Source of the DNA: Pseudomonadota bacterium
GTDB taxonomy: Bacteria; Pseudomonadota; Alphaproteobacteria; Sphingomonadales; Govanellaceae
Direction of reading: 5' to 3'
NCBI GenBank assembly: GCA_003577275.1
Contig: QEVO01000001.1
Coordinates: 930,001-994,000, forward strand
Length of the DNA stretch: 64,000 bases
Shown: positions 34,041-42,471 of the stretch, one piece after another
Numbering within the stretch: position 1 is the stretch's first letter
Layout of the letters: each line of letters opens with the position of its first letter
The notes under the pieces: generated by a model
What the model was told of the DNA's origin: nothing
Seen by the model: the letters and a program-made list of their open reading frames with translations, nothing else
Databases searched by the model: none
Translations under genes and position numbers: made by a program

Positions 34041-35544
34041 TGTCCCTCTCCTGATCGTTTTTCATGATCCCGTAGCGCTTCATCAAGCGGTAGAGCGCCA
34101 CTCGTGAAATATTCAGATGCCGGGCGGTTTTTTGCACGTTCTGATCATTCTGGCTCAAGCACTCGACGATATAGCCGCGATCAAATTCCTGCCGCGCCCG
34201 GGAAAGCGATTTCATGAACCGGTCGCCTTCCCTGTCCTCGCTGATGCCCAGGCGCAGATCATGCGGCAGGATGACCGGTCCCTTGGCCAGCACGGCGGCG
34301 CGGCTGACCGCGCCGACAAGCTCGCGGACATTGCCCGGCCACTCATGCTGTTCCATGAGCCGTAAGGCTTTTTTGGAGAAGTGCAGCTTAGGCAAATTGT
34401 GTTCTTCGCAGAACTTCTGCAAGTAATGCTCGGCAAGCTGCGGGATATCGCTCAGATGCTTGCGCAGGGGCGGCGCGGCGATGGTCAGGATATTCAGACG
34501 ATAATACAGATCCTCGCGGAAGGTTCCTTGCTTGATTGCCTCGCGAAGATCGGTGTTGGTTGCCGCGATCATGCGTGGCCGTATCCGGCGCTCGGTGGTG
34601 CCGCCGACGCGGGTAAAAACACCATCTTGCAGAAAACGCAAGAGGTAGGGCTGCACTTCCAGCGGCATATCGCCGATCTCGTCAAGAAACAGGGTGCCCT
34701 CGTTGGCGTCCTCAATCAACCCTCGTTTCTGACGCGTGGCACCGGTATAGGCGCCGATTTCATGGCCAAACAGTTCCGAGGCGATCAGGCTTGGCGGCAG
34801 GGCGGCGCAATTGATGGCGACGAATTTGCCGTTTTTTGTCTTTGATCGCCCATGAATGGTGCGGGCGATCAACTCCTTGCCGGTGCCGCTTTCCCCGGTG
34901 ATGAGCACGGGCGCATCAACCTTGCTGATACGCTCGATCTCACCATAGATGGCGCGCATTTCCTTGGAAGCGCCGATCAAGTACCCGAAGCTGGCGCGGG
35001 TCGCTTTGGGCTGGTAGGCATATTTCTTCTCAAGCTGAATCAGGCCATGCAGGTGGCCAAGGGTATGCAAGAGCCGCTGCATATCCAGTGGAATGGTGTG
35101 ATAATCATAAAGCCAACCGAAGCGTAGCATCTCCTGCAATTCGTCCGACATGACCTGATCCGAGCGGGTGATGGCGATGAGCCGCAAATGGCCGTATTCC
35201 ACTAAAATCCGACCGATATCGTCCTTTGATACCTCGGCGCAGCGGCCATCCTCGGTGCCGTCAAACAGCAGCGCAATGCAAAGGTGATTTTCAATCTGTT
35301 GCCGAATATCGCCCGGCGTGTTGCAGGGCGCCAGGCGAATGTGACGATCGCGAAGCGCGTTTGTCAGCGTGGTCAAATAACGGGATTTTTGATCGGATAC
35401 CAAAATGACATGGGCTTGAGGGGGGAAGTGAATGCCGTGTCCGTCAGATGGCGCGAGGGTTGTTTCGCCGTTCTGCTGTAGCTGCGATAGTTCAAGGGGG
35501 TCCGGCTGGCCGAAAGGCGCCGTCCTGTCTTCTAAGGAACTCAT
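34030..35544 (-). CDS. Sigma-54-dependent regulator, VpsR/FleQ-like
   Basis: This enhancer-binding protein (504 residues) has a non-canonical receiver-like N-domain (about 30-165; no clear phospho-Asp pattern, but FGWLYDYHTIPLDMQRLLHTLGHLHGL resembles VpsR-type regulators). The AAA+ domain has Walker A GESGTGKE and the sigma-54 contact loop GAYTGA, a known variant of GAFTGA, plus Walker B GTLFLDEIGDM. A Fis-type HTH follows at the C-terminus (NVQKTARHLNISRVALYRLMKRYGI). VpsR and FleQ bind cyclic-di-GMP and control biofilm matrix genes, FleQ also the fap operon. I infer it drives the locus through the two flanking sigma-54 sites. Confidence 0.92.
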   Translation of the reverse strand: MSSLEDRTAPFGQPDPLELSQLQQNGETTLAPSDGHGIHFPPQAHVILVSDQKSRYLTTLTNALRDRHIRLAPCNTPGDIRQQIENHLCIALLFDGTEDGRCAEVSKDDIGRILVEYGHLRLIAITRSDQVMSDELQEMLRFGWLYDYHTIPLDMQRLLHTLGHLHGLIQLEKKYAYQPKATRASFGYLIGASKEMRAIYGEIERISKVDAPVLITGESGTGKELIARTIHGRSKTKNGKFVAINCAALPPSLIASELFGHEIGAYTGATRQKRGLIEDANEGTLFLDEIGDMPLEVQPYLLRFLQDGVFTRVGGTTERRIRPRMIAATNTDLREAIKQGTFREDLYYRLNILTIAAPPLRKHLSDIPQLAEHYLQKFCEEHNLPKLHFSKKALRLMEQHEWPGNVRELVGAVSRAAVLAKGPVILPHDLRLGISEDREGDRFMKSLSRARQEFDRGYIVECLSQNDQNVQKTARHLNISRVALYRLMKRYGIMKNDQERDNAA

Positions 35545-35793
35545 CTGAACAGCCTTTATGGTTATGGTCTACTTGTTCGCGTCAATAATTACAGACCGCC
35601 CCCCTTATTTTTTTGCCCTCACTTAAACCCTGTTCCCGCTAAGTTCCTAGCCGCACGCGTTGATTATAATTATTCGCTTTGCAAATTCATGACGCAGCTT
35701 TGCGTACATGCCCTGCCAGCACTAACACCACCGCACAAAAAACTGGATACTTAGAATTTTGGATTTACTCAGGACTCTGACCAACAAAGTTTA

Positions 35794-35810
35794 AGCAAGA
35801 TCCGTGCCGT
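35794..35810 (-). promoter_or_regulatory. Sigma-54 promoter match upstream of the regulator
   Basis: Read on the minus strand the site is ACGGCACGGATCTTGCT: GGCACG, four bases, TTGCT, with the required GG-N10-GC spacing and 11 of 13 consensus positions. Transcription would start near 35783 and give a leader of about 240 bases before the regulator ATG. This suggests the regulator and barrel genes form a sigma-54-dependent, self-activated unit. The rest of 35545-35959 is AT-rich and shows no gene. Confidence 0.65.
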
Positions 35811-35959
35811 GGGATTAACTATATAATTCTATGAAGAAAAATAGATTTCAGCCCATATTGTGTGAGCGGAAGTTGTAAAAAATTCCGACATAAGTTGGCA
35901 ATTTTTGTATACACATCTTTGGCGATCAGAGGGCCAGGGCGCATCCAGATCGCCCCTTG

Positions 35960-36940
35960 TCACCCCCAAAGCGCCGAGGAAAACGGCGATAAGCGTCCTT
36001 TGACGCAAGCCATGGCTGGCTGGCGGTCTTCCTTCAGTAGCAGCGGGCCATCCAGATCGCGGTATTCGCACAGACTGGCGACGATGAAGGCCGGGGCCAT
36101 GGCGAGCGAGGTGCCGCCATTGCAGCCGACCATCAGCCCCAGGCCATGGGCTTGGGCAGCCTTGGCCACCAGGAGGGCCTCGGTCAGGCCGCCGGTCTTG
36201 TCGAGCTTGATGTTGATGTAATCATAAAGAGCGGCCAGGTGCTCCATGTCGCCGGGCAGGTGGCAAGATTCATCCGCGGCCAGGGGCAGGGGACACTCAT
36301 AATCCATCAGCGCATCGTCAAAACCGCGCTTCAAGGGCTGCTCGATGAATTCCACGCCCAATTCCTGTAATTGCGGCGCATAAGCCTTCAACTCATCTAT
36401 CTCCCATGCTTCGTTGGCATCCACCATCAGGCGGGCGTCGGGGCGCGCCTGGCGCACGGCGCGAATGCGCTCCATGGGGGCGTCTTTGCCGAGCTTGACC
36501 TTCAAGAGCTCGAAATCGGCCCGTTCCCGGGCGGCTGCCGCCATGGCTTCCGGCTCCAGGATGCTCAAGGTGACATCGATCAGCAGCGGCCCGGGAGGCG
36601 GCGTCAACCCGGCCAGCGCCCAAGCGCTCTTGCCGGATTTCTTGGCTTCCAGATCCCATAAGGCGCAATCCAGGGCGTTGCGCCCGGAGCGGGCCGGCAT
36701 CAGCTGGCGCAGTTCCTCCCGGCTCAGGCCGGCTTCGATCCGGGGGCGGAGCCGTTCCAGCGCCTGCCGCTCGCCTTCCGGGTTTTGGGCGAACCGGCGG
36801 TTGGGCACCGCCTCGCCGCGGCCGCAATAGCCTCCCTCCTCCAGTTCGACCACCAGCACGTCGCAATGGGTGAAGGCGCCGCGGGCAATGACGAAGGGCC
36901 GGGCGTAGGGCAGGCTTTCCAGTTTTACGGTCAGCTTCAT
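35960..36940 (-). CDS. Dipeptide epimerase (enolase superfamily, L-Ala-D/L-Glu epimerase-like)
   Basis: The protein has 326 residues of the muconate-lactonising-enzyme subgroup. The catalytic Lys pair frame is LKVKLG (KxK) and INIKLDKTGG; metal ligands are in LMVDANEAWE (Asp), VEFIEQPL (Glu) and LAADESCH (Asp). All are intact. Family members epimerise L-Ala-L/D-Glu in murein peptide recycling; a close subgroup (DgcA) acts in D-glutamate breakdown. It follows the D-serine-dehydratase-like gene by 22 bases on the same strand, pointing to a shared role with D-amino acids. Confidence 0.9.
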   Translation of the reverse strand: MKLTVKLESLPYARPFVIARGAFTHCDVLVVELEEGGYCGRGEAVPNRRFAQNPEGERQALERLRPRIEAGLSREELRQLMPARSGRNALDCALWDLEAKKSGKSAWALAGLTPPPGPLLIDVTLSILEPEAMAAAARERADFELLKVKLGKDAPMERIRAVRQARPDARLMVDANEAWEIDELKAYAPQLQELGVEFIEQPLKRGFDDALMDYECPLPLAADESCHLPGDMEHLAALYDYINIKLDKTGGLTEALLVAKAAQAHGLGLMVGCNGGTSLAMAPAFIVASLCEYRDLDGPLLLKEDRQPAMACVKGRLSPFSSALWG

Positions 36941-36962
36941 GACAGTGGAGAACCCTTTCGAT

Positions 36963-38270
36963 TCAAAAATAAGTCCGAATGCCGTCGATCACGGTGTAAT
37001 CGTCATCCACCAGATAAAGCACCTGCCACTTATCGAACGTGGTGCACGGGTGGGAAATTCCCACCGCCACCAGATCGCCAATGTTTAGCGGGTGATCTTT
37101 CGGGCAGGCAAGAAAAGCGTGCTGATCATTCAGGCTGCTGATGGCATAGCCCGCCGTCAATGGCTGCGGCTGTTGATGAAGGCCCGGCCGGTGCCATAAG
37201 ATCGGCTTCGGCAAATGGACATCGAAGGATACATCGCGCTTGCCCATGGTGAGGAGAGCAATGCCCGGCTCCGGCAAGGATTGCACATAGCCCCATACTT
37301 CCAGCGCTGGACGAAAAGGCTCATCCAGCGGCGCGGCGTTGGCCGGCAGGTGGCGAGGATCGGCGAGTATCTGTTCGTAAGTGCCGTGGTCATGCACCAG
37401 ATAGCAGCCGCTGCGCAACACCGTGACCACCGGCCGCGACAGGGATGTGCGCAAATCACTGGCTACCTGCTCGAAATAGGCCGAGCCGCCGGCGCTGAGA
37501 AGAATGGGGCCATCGGCGAACAAGCCGGCGTCATCAGCGGCCTTGGCCACCTCTTTCATCGCTCGGGTCAAGGCTTCGATTTTTGGCGCAGCGCCGCCGC
37601 CGCCACCCGCCATCTGAAAAACGCCTTCAAACGCTTCCACGCCACGCAGCGCCAGCAAGGGGCGCGCCTCATGAACGGCGCGGGCCAGCGCCATGGCGTC
37701 GGCATGGGACCGCGCGCCGGAGCGCCCGCCCTCGACGCCTACCTCCACCGCCACCTGCAACGGCCGACCGCAGTTGCGCGCCGCCGCGCGCCGGCGAAGC
37801 AAGTCGATTCCCGCCAAGCTGTCCACCAGACAATAGAAATCAAAGTCAGGATCGCGCGCCATTTCCTCAAGCACGAAATCAATCCCCACCGGATCCACCA
37901 GTTGGTTGGCGAAGAAGATGCGCGCCACGCCAAAGCGGCGGTAGGCGATCACATGCGATACCGTGGCCGCGGTAATGCCCCACGCCCCGTCCTCAAGCTG
38001 CCGCTGGAAAAGCTGCGGCGCCATGGTGGTTTTGCCGTGGGGACAAAGCCTGCTGCCGGTCTTTTCCAAAAAGCGCCGCATAGCGCGGCTGTTGTGACGA
38101 AGGGCGCTGTCTTTGAGCACCGCCAACGGCAACGGCAGATCATGACGCAACACGTTCCAGCCCTGCTTGCCAAAGTCGCCAAGCCGCAGCGCGTCGGCCT
38201 TGGGCGGCAACCCCTTGGTTCCCGGTTCCACCAGAGACTCAGCAATAGACTGTAGGGCAAGGCGTGGCAT
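36963..38270 (-). CDS. D-serine dehydratase-like / amino-acid deaminase (fold III PLP enzyme)
   Basis: The protein has 435 residues with the alanine-racemase-type barrel. The PLP lysine is in LCPHGKTTMAPQLF, and the C-terminal zinc ligands of eukaryotic-type D-serine dehydratase are present as His and Cys in VGISHPCTTFDKW. That combination supports a Zn- and PLP-dependent D-amino-acid dehydratase or D-threonine-aldolase relative. It is co-directional with the dipeptide epimerase 22 bases downstream. The start ATG at 38270 has a poor ribosome site but no better choice is seen. Confidence 0.85.
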   Translation of the reverse strand: MPRLALQSIAESLVEPGTKGLPPKADALRLGDFGKQGWNVLRHDLPLPLAVLKDSALRHNSRAMRRFLEKTGSRLCPHGKTTMAPQLFQRQLEDGAWGITAATVSHVIAYRRFGVARIFFANQLVDPVGIDFVLEEMARDPDFDFYCLVDSLAGIDLLRRRAAARNCGRPLQVAVEVGVEGGRSGARSHADAMALARAVHEARPLLALRGVEAFEGVFQMAGGGGGAAPKIEALTRAMKEVAKAADDAGLFADGPILLSAGGSAYFEQVASDLRTSLSRPVVTVLRSGCYLVHDHGTYEQILADPRHLPANAAPLDEPFRPALEVWGYVQSLPEPGIALLTMGKRDVSFDVHLPKPILWHRPGLHQQPQPLTAGYAISSLNDQHAFLACPKDHPLNIGDLVAVGISHPCTTFDKWQVLYLVDDDYTVIDGIRTYF

Positions 38271-38306
38271 GGGTACGGTTCCGTGGTTATTTATGGGCTA
38301 CAACTG

Positions 38307-38329
38307 GCAGGCGGAAATTATCCGCCTGC
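38307..38329. terminator. Small perfect hairpin between MarR and deaminase genes
   Basis: GCAGGCGGA-AATTA-TCCGCCTGC is a 9-base stem with a 5-base loop. It lies between the end of the MarR gene and the start of the deaminase gene on the minus strand. Without a T-run it is only a possible terminator or mRNA structure. Confidence 0.45.
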
Positions 38330-38353
38330 TTTCGATACTGCAACCGATACTCG

Positions 38354-38794
38354 CTACTTCAATTTGCGGAAGTCTTTGAGCAGGGAAATGAGCTGGGTAT
38401 ATTTGCGCCGGCCCAGGCATTTGATGGCGTCATTCTCCAGCGCCCGGATTTGCGGCAGCATCTGCTCGATGACCGTCTCCCCTTTTGGGGTGATAGTCAT
38501 GACGTTGGAGCGCTTGTCGGTGGAGGAGGGCTTGCGGCGGATGAGCTTTTCCTTCTCAAAATTCTTTAAAACCGGCACCAGGCTGGAGCGATCAAGGCCC
38601 GCCGCCGTGGCGATGGCCGATTGACTCAATCCTGGGTTATTGTGGATCAGAACCAGAACCGTCAGATGCCCCGGCAATAGGTTGTCTTTGATGTGATTAT
38701 GAAAAACCCTTTCCGCGTGACTTTGCGCCAAGCGAAGTTCCACCCCGATCATGTCGGTCAAGGGTCCATAATCCAGGGTCTTTTTCGCATTCAT
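38354..38794 (-). CDS. MarR-family regulator
   Basis: The protein has 146 residues. The winged-helix core reads LTVLVLIHNNPGLSQSAIATAAGLDRSSLVPVLKNFEKEKLIRRKPS with the wing SSTDKRSNVMTITPKG. MarR proteins are dimeric repressors released by aromatic or other small ligands. It lies between an IclR gene and the D-amino-acid genes on the same strand and may regulate the latter. Confidence 0.9.
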   Translation of the reverse strand: MNAKKTLDYGPLTDMIGVELRLAQSHAERVFHNHIKDNLLPGHLTVLVLIHNNPGLSQSAIATAAGLDRSSLVPVLKNFEKEKLIRRKPSSTDKRSNVMTITPKGETVIEQMLPQIRALENDAIKCLGRRKYTQLISLLKDFRKLK

Positions 38795-38899
38795 AGCCGA
38801 CCTGCCCCATGCGATTGCAGGTCATCTTTTAATGGTAAATGGCTGCTATAGGCAATCCCTTCCAGCCAGAGCCGGCGCGCCGCTGAAAAACGAGAAGGG

Positions 38900-39688
38900 T
38901 CAAATAACCTGGGCTGCGTGTTTCGCGGCCGCCAGCAAATCGTTGCCGATTTCGTCCAGCTTGGCTGCCATGTGCTGGCCATGGAACATGATGGCGGAGA
39001 GACAAAACTTTAACTTGCCGGCCTCGTCCAGCAGCGGCGCGGAGACGGTGGTCACGCCGGGTAAAAAGACGCCATCATCCAGAGCCCAGCCGCGATCGCG
39101 CGTTATCGCTGATTCCGCCAGGAATGTCTCCAGGCTCAGGGGCTGTTGCCAGCGCACGGCGGCGAACCGGTCGGCGATCTCGGCTTGCTGAAGGCCGCCG
39201 AAGGCCGCCGCACAGCGGCCATTGGCGCCGCCCAGCATCGGCAAGCGCTGTCCCACCGTCAAATGAATGCGGGTCGCCATCTCGTTATCGACAAAACCTA
39301 AGAGCACGAACCGCTCCCTGCGGGTCAGCCGCCAGAGGGAAACGGCGACGCTGTGGTGGTCAGCCAAGCGTTCCAGGTCGCGGCGCAGCATCGAAAAAGC
39401 CGCTTCAGGATCCAGCGCCCGCCGGGCCAGCGCCACCGGCCCGCTGCCAAGGGTATAGGTTTTTGCCGTCTGGTCGAAATCTACGAAATCCTCAGCGACC
39501 AAGGTCTTCAAGAGATTGAAGCAGGAGCTGGGGCTTATCTTTAGGTCCCGCGCAATGGTGTTAACGCCGCGCGGGGCCGGGTTGGCCGCCAGGTAGCGCA
39601 ACACCGCAATGGCCTGCGTGACCGAGCCGACTTTTGGCGACACATCGCGTTTCGGATTTTTATCGTTTTTTTCCAACATATTATTCAT
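38900..39688 (-). CDS. IclR-family regulator
   Basis: The protein has 262 residues: N-terminal HTH (SVTQAIAVLRYLAANPAPRGVNTIARDLKISPSSCFNLL) and C-terminal effector domain (about 95-260, LGGANGRCAAAFGG). IclR regulators commonly control aromatic or acid catabolism. It is divergent from the HMG-CoA-synthase-like/thiolase operon, with an 86-base gap holding inverted repeats, so it probably controls that operon and itself. Confidence 0.92.
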   Translation of the reverse strand: MNNMLEKNDKNPKRDVSPKVGSVTQAIAVLRYLAANPAPRGVNTIARDLKISPSSCFNLLKTLVAEDFVDFDQTAKTYTLGSGPVALARRALDPEAAFSMLRRDLERLADHHSVAVSLWRLTRRERFVLLGFVDNEMATRIHLTVGQRLPMLGGANGRCAAAFGGLQQAEIADRFAAVRWQQPLSLETFLAESAITRDRGWALDDGVFLPGVTTVSAPLLDEAGKLKFCLSAIMFHGQHMAAKLDEIGNDLLAAAKHAAQVI

Positions 39689-39705
39689 TCTCTATTATGA
39701 ATAAT
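39680..39705. promoter_or_regulatory. Inverted repeat at IclR/thiolase divergent promoter
   Basis: ATTATTCAT (39680-39688) and ATGAATAAT (39697-39705) are exact 9-base inverted copies with an 8-base gap; the left arm includes the IclR start codon. Further TTCATTATATTGAAT symmetry follows to about 39723. This is the expected position for an autoregulatory IclR operator. Confidence 0.55.
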
Positions 39706-39774
39706 CATTCATTATATTGAATATCAGACCGAATCATGTTACAAGCGAAAAATAAATAGAGGGAAGAAGAGAAG

Positions 39775-41235
39775 ATGTCCGGCATTGTCGCGTTCGGGGC
39801 CTACGTGCCGCGGCTCCGCTTGCAGCGCCAAGCCGTATTCGCCGCCACCGGGTGGTTCAATCCCGCGTTGAAGACCCTGGCCAAGGGCGAGCGGGCGATG
39901 GCGCGATGGGATGAGGATGCGGTGACCATGGCGGCGGAGGCGGCCCGAGATTGCCTGGCCGGGGTCGATCGCGGCGACATTACCAAGGTCATGCTTGCCT
40001 CGACCAGCCTGCCGTTCGCCGATCGGCAAAACGCCGGCATCGTAAAAGAGGCGCTCAATCTCGCCGATGCCGTTGGCACAATGGATGTAACCGGCAGTCA
40101 GCGCGCCGGCGCCTCGGCCTTGATTGACGCCCTACAGGGCTCCGCAACCAGCGGCCCCGTGCTCTGCGTGGCCTCGGAACGGCGGCGGGCGCGGCCCGGC
40201 TCTGAAGCCGAGATGATCAACGGCGATGCCGCCGCGGCAATTCTCGTCGGCCCCGGCGAGCCCCTGGCGCGGTTGGTGGCTAGCTATTCGATCGCCGTGG
40301 ATTTCATCGACCATTTTCGCAGCGCCGATAAGGATTTCGATTATGCCTGGGAGTCGCGCTGGGCGCGGGAGGAGGGGTATCTCAAGCACGCGCCGGCGGC
40401 GGTGCGCGGCGTTCTGGAGCGGGCAGAGTTGACGCCTGCGGATGTCGATCGCTTCATCATGCCGGCGCCGATGCGGGGCGTGCATGAAGCGGTGGCCAAG
40501 GCTTGCGGCATTGCCAGCGAAGCGGTCGCCGATCCGCTGGAGGCCACGCTGGGGGATTGCGGCGCGGCGCAGCCCTTATTGATGTTGGCGCGGGCGTTGG
40601 CTGTCGCCAAGCCGAAAGAACGGCTGTTGGTAATCGGATTCGGCCAGGGCTGTGATGCTCTTTTGTTGGAAGTCGCGCGCACCGCGCCTGCAACACCGGA
40701 TAAGCTGGGCGTAGACGGCTGGCTATCCCGCCGCAAGGCGGAGACCAACTATATCAAGCACCTGTTCTTTTCCGGTCTGATTGATCTGGAGCGCGGCATG
40801 CGGGCGGAAGCCGATCAGAAAACCGCACTCACCGCGCTTTACCGCAACCGCAAGGCGGTATTGGGACTGGTTGGCGGCAGGTGCAGCAAAACCGGCGTCG
40901 TGCAATTTCCACGATCAGAAATCAGCGTTGCCCAGAACGACCGCGCCGTCGGCACCCAGGAAGATTACCCGCTGGCCGACCGCCGGGCGCGCATCGTCAC
41001 CCACACCGCGGACAACCTGACCTACACGCCGGAGCCGCCGGATTATTACGGCATGATCGAATTCGACGGCGGCGGCCGCATGGTCACCGAGTTCGCCGAT
41101 GTCGAAGCGGCGGACGTGGATGTCGGCAAGCCCATGCGCATGATGTTCAGGATCAAGGCATTCGATGAACGCCGTGGCTTTCGCAAATATTTTTGGAAGG
41201 CGGTTCCCGACTACCTGGCGCCGTCAGGCCAGTGA
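39775..41235 (+). CDS. HMG-CoA-synthase-like protein fused to OB-fold (DUF35) domain
   Basis: The protein has 486 residues with a GAGGGAAGAAGAG site upstream. Residues 1 to about 350 have the thiolase-like fold of HMG-CoA synthase (GIVAFGAYVPRLRL at the start, VLLVIGFGQG-type strands). Residues about 350-486 form an OB-fold/rubredoxin-like DUF35 domain (NDRAVGTQEDYPLADRRARIVTHT). At the position where HMG-CoA synthases carry the acyl-accepting Cys, the sequence is DVTGSQRAGASAL, with no Cys, so classical activity is unlikely. It is followed 24 bases later by a thiolase; DUF35 proteins often partner such thiolases (for example ChsH2 with the Ltp2 aldolase). Function is inferred as part of an acyl-transfer or retro-aldol pair. 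Confidence 0.8.
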   Translation: MSGIVAFGAYVPRLRLQRQAVFAATGWFNPALKTLAKGERAMARWDEDAVTMAAEAARDCLAGVDRGDITKVMLASTSLPFADRQNAGIVKEALNLADAVGTMDVTGSQRAGASALIDALQGSATSGPVLCVASERRRARPGSEAEMINGDAAAAILVGPGEPLARLVASYSIAVDFIDHFRSADKDFDYAWESRWAREEGYLKHAPAAVRGVLERAELTPADVDRFIMPAPMRGVHEAVAKACGIASEAVADPLEATLGDCGAAQPLLMLARALAVAKPKERLLVIGFGQGCDALLLEVARTAPATPDKLGVDGWLSRRKAETNYIKHLFFSGLIDLERGMRAEADQKTALTALYRNRKAVLGLVGGRCSKTGVVQFPRSEISVAQNDRAVGTQEDYPLADRRARIVTHTADNLTYTPEPPDYYGMIEFDGGGRMVTEFADVEAADVDVGKPMRMMFRIKAFDERRGFRKYFWKAVPDYLAPSGQ

Positions 41236-41259
41236 GCAGCGACGAGTAAGGAGACGGTA

Positions 41260-42459
41260 ATGGCCAGCGGCATTCGCGATAAGGTAGCCATTCTCGGCAT
41301 GGGCTGCGCCCGCTTCGGCGAGCGGTGGCAAGACGACGCCGAGCATCTCATGGTCGAAGCGTTTCAGGAATGCCTGGCCGACGCCGCCATTGACGTGACT
41401 CAGATCGACGCCGCCTGGCTGTCCGTCGGCTTTGACGCCATGAACATCGGTCCTTCCGGCATTCCGCTCGCCATGGCGTTGCGACTGCCCAATGTTGCCG
41501 TCACCAAGGTTGAAAATTACTGCGCCTCCGGCACCGAGGCTTTTCGCGGCGCGGTTTATGCGGTGGCCAGCGGCGCCTGCGATATCGCGCTGGCGATGGG
41601 CGTGGAGAAGCTGAAGGATACCGGCTATGGCGGTCTGCCGGTGCGCAGCCGCGGCACCATGTTCGACATGGTCGGCGTCACCGGTTCCGCGCCCGGCAAT
41701 TTTGCGCAAGTCGCCTCTGCCTATCGCGCCAAGCATGGCGTCTCCCGCGAAGACTTGAAACGCGCCATGGCGCACGTGTCGGTAAAAAGCCATGCCAACG
41801 GCGCAAAAAACCCCAAGGCGCATTTGCGCAAGCCCATCAGCGAGGAACAGGCGATCAATGCGCCAATGATCGCCGAGCCGCTGGGTCTTTATGATTGCTG
41901 CGGCGTCTCCGATGGCGCGGCGTGCGCCATCGTCACCACGCCCGATATCGCGCACGGTCTTGGCAAGCACGCGCTGGTGACGGTCAAGGCGTTGGCGCTG
42001 TCCGTATCAAACGGCTGGGAGCTGCAAGGCATGGGCTGGGATGGCTCCTATTTTCATACCACCCGGATCGCCGCCCGCGCCGCCTATCATGAAGCCGGCA
42101 TCAGAAACCCCCGGCAGGAGATCAGCCTGATGGAGGTTCATGACTGCTTCTCGATCACCGAGCTGGTGACCATGGAAGACCTGGGCATCAGCGCCGAAGG
42201 CAACGCCGTGCGCGATGTGCTGGATGGCCTGTTCGATGCCGATGGCGCCATACCCTGCCAGATCGACGGCGGCCTGAAATGCTTCGGTCATCCCATCGGC
42301 GCCTCGGGCTTACGGATGATCTACGAAAATTATCTGCAATTGCTCGGCCGCGCCGGCGATCGCCAGCGGTCCACCCCGCCGGCTTATGGCCTGTCGCATA
42401 ATCTGGGCGGCATGCCCAACCAGAATGTCTCGGCGGTAGCGATCGTCGGACTACTGTAG
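41260..42459 (+). CDS. Thiolase (SCP-x/Ltp-like acetyl-CoA acyltransferase)
   Basis: The protein has 399 residues with AAGGAGACGG before the ATG. The nucleophilic Cys is in VENYCASGTEAFRGA, His in LMEVHDCFSITE and the C-terminal His in LKCFGHPIGASGLRM, so the catalytic set is complete. It belongs to the sterol-carrier-protein-x-type thiolases, which cleave branched or side-chain 3-oxoacyl-CoAs. It is co-transcribed with the HMG-CoA-synthase-like gene and convergent with an acyl-CoA dehydrogenase. Confidence 0.92.
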   Translation: MASGIRDKVAILGMGCARFGERWQDDAEHLMVEAFQECLADAAIDVTQIDAAWLSVGFDAMNIGPSGIPLAMALRLPNVAVTKVENYCASGTEAFRGAVYAVASGACDIALAMGVEKLKDTGYGGLPVRSRGTMFDMVGVTGSAPGNFAQVASAYRAKHGVSREDLKRAMAHVSVKSHANGAKNPKAHLRKPISEEQAINAPMIAEPLGLYDCCGVSDGAACAIVTTPDIAHGLGKHALVTVKALALSVSNGWELQGMGWDGSYFHTTRIAARAAYHEAGIRNPRQEISLMEVHDCFSITELVTMEDLGISAEGNAVRDVLDGLFDADGAIPCQIDGGLKCFGHPIGASGLRMIYENYLQLLGRAGDRQRSTPPAYGLSHNLGGMPNQNVSAVAIVGLL

Positions 42460-42471
42460 AATTGCCGCAAG

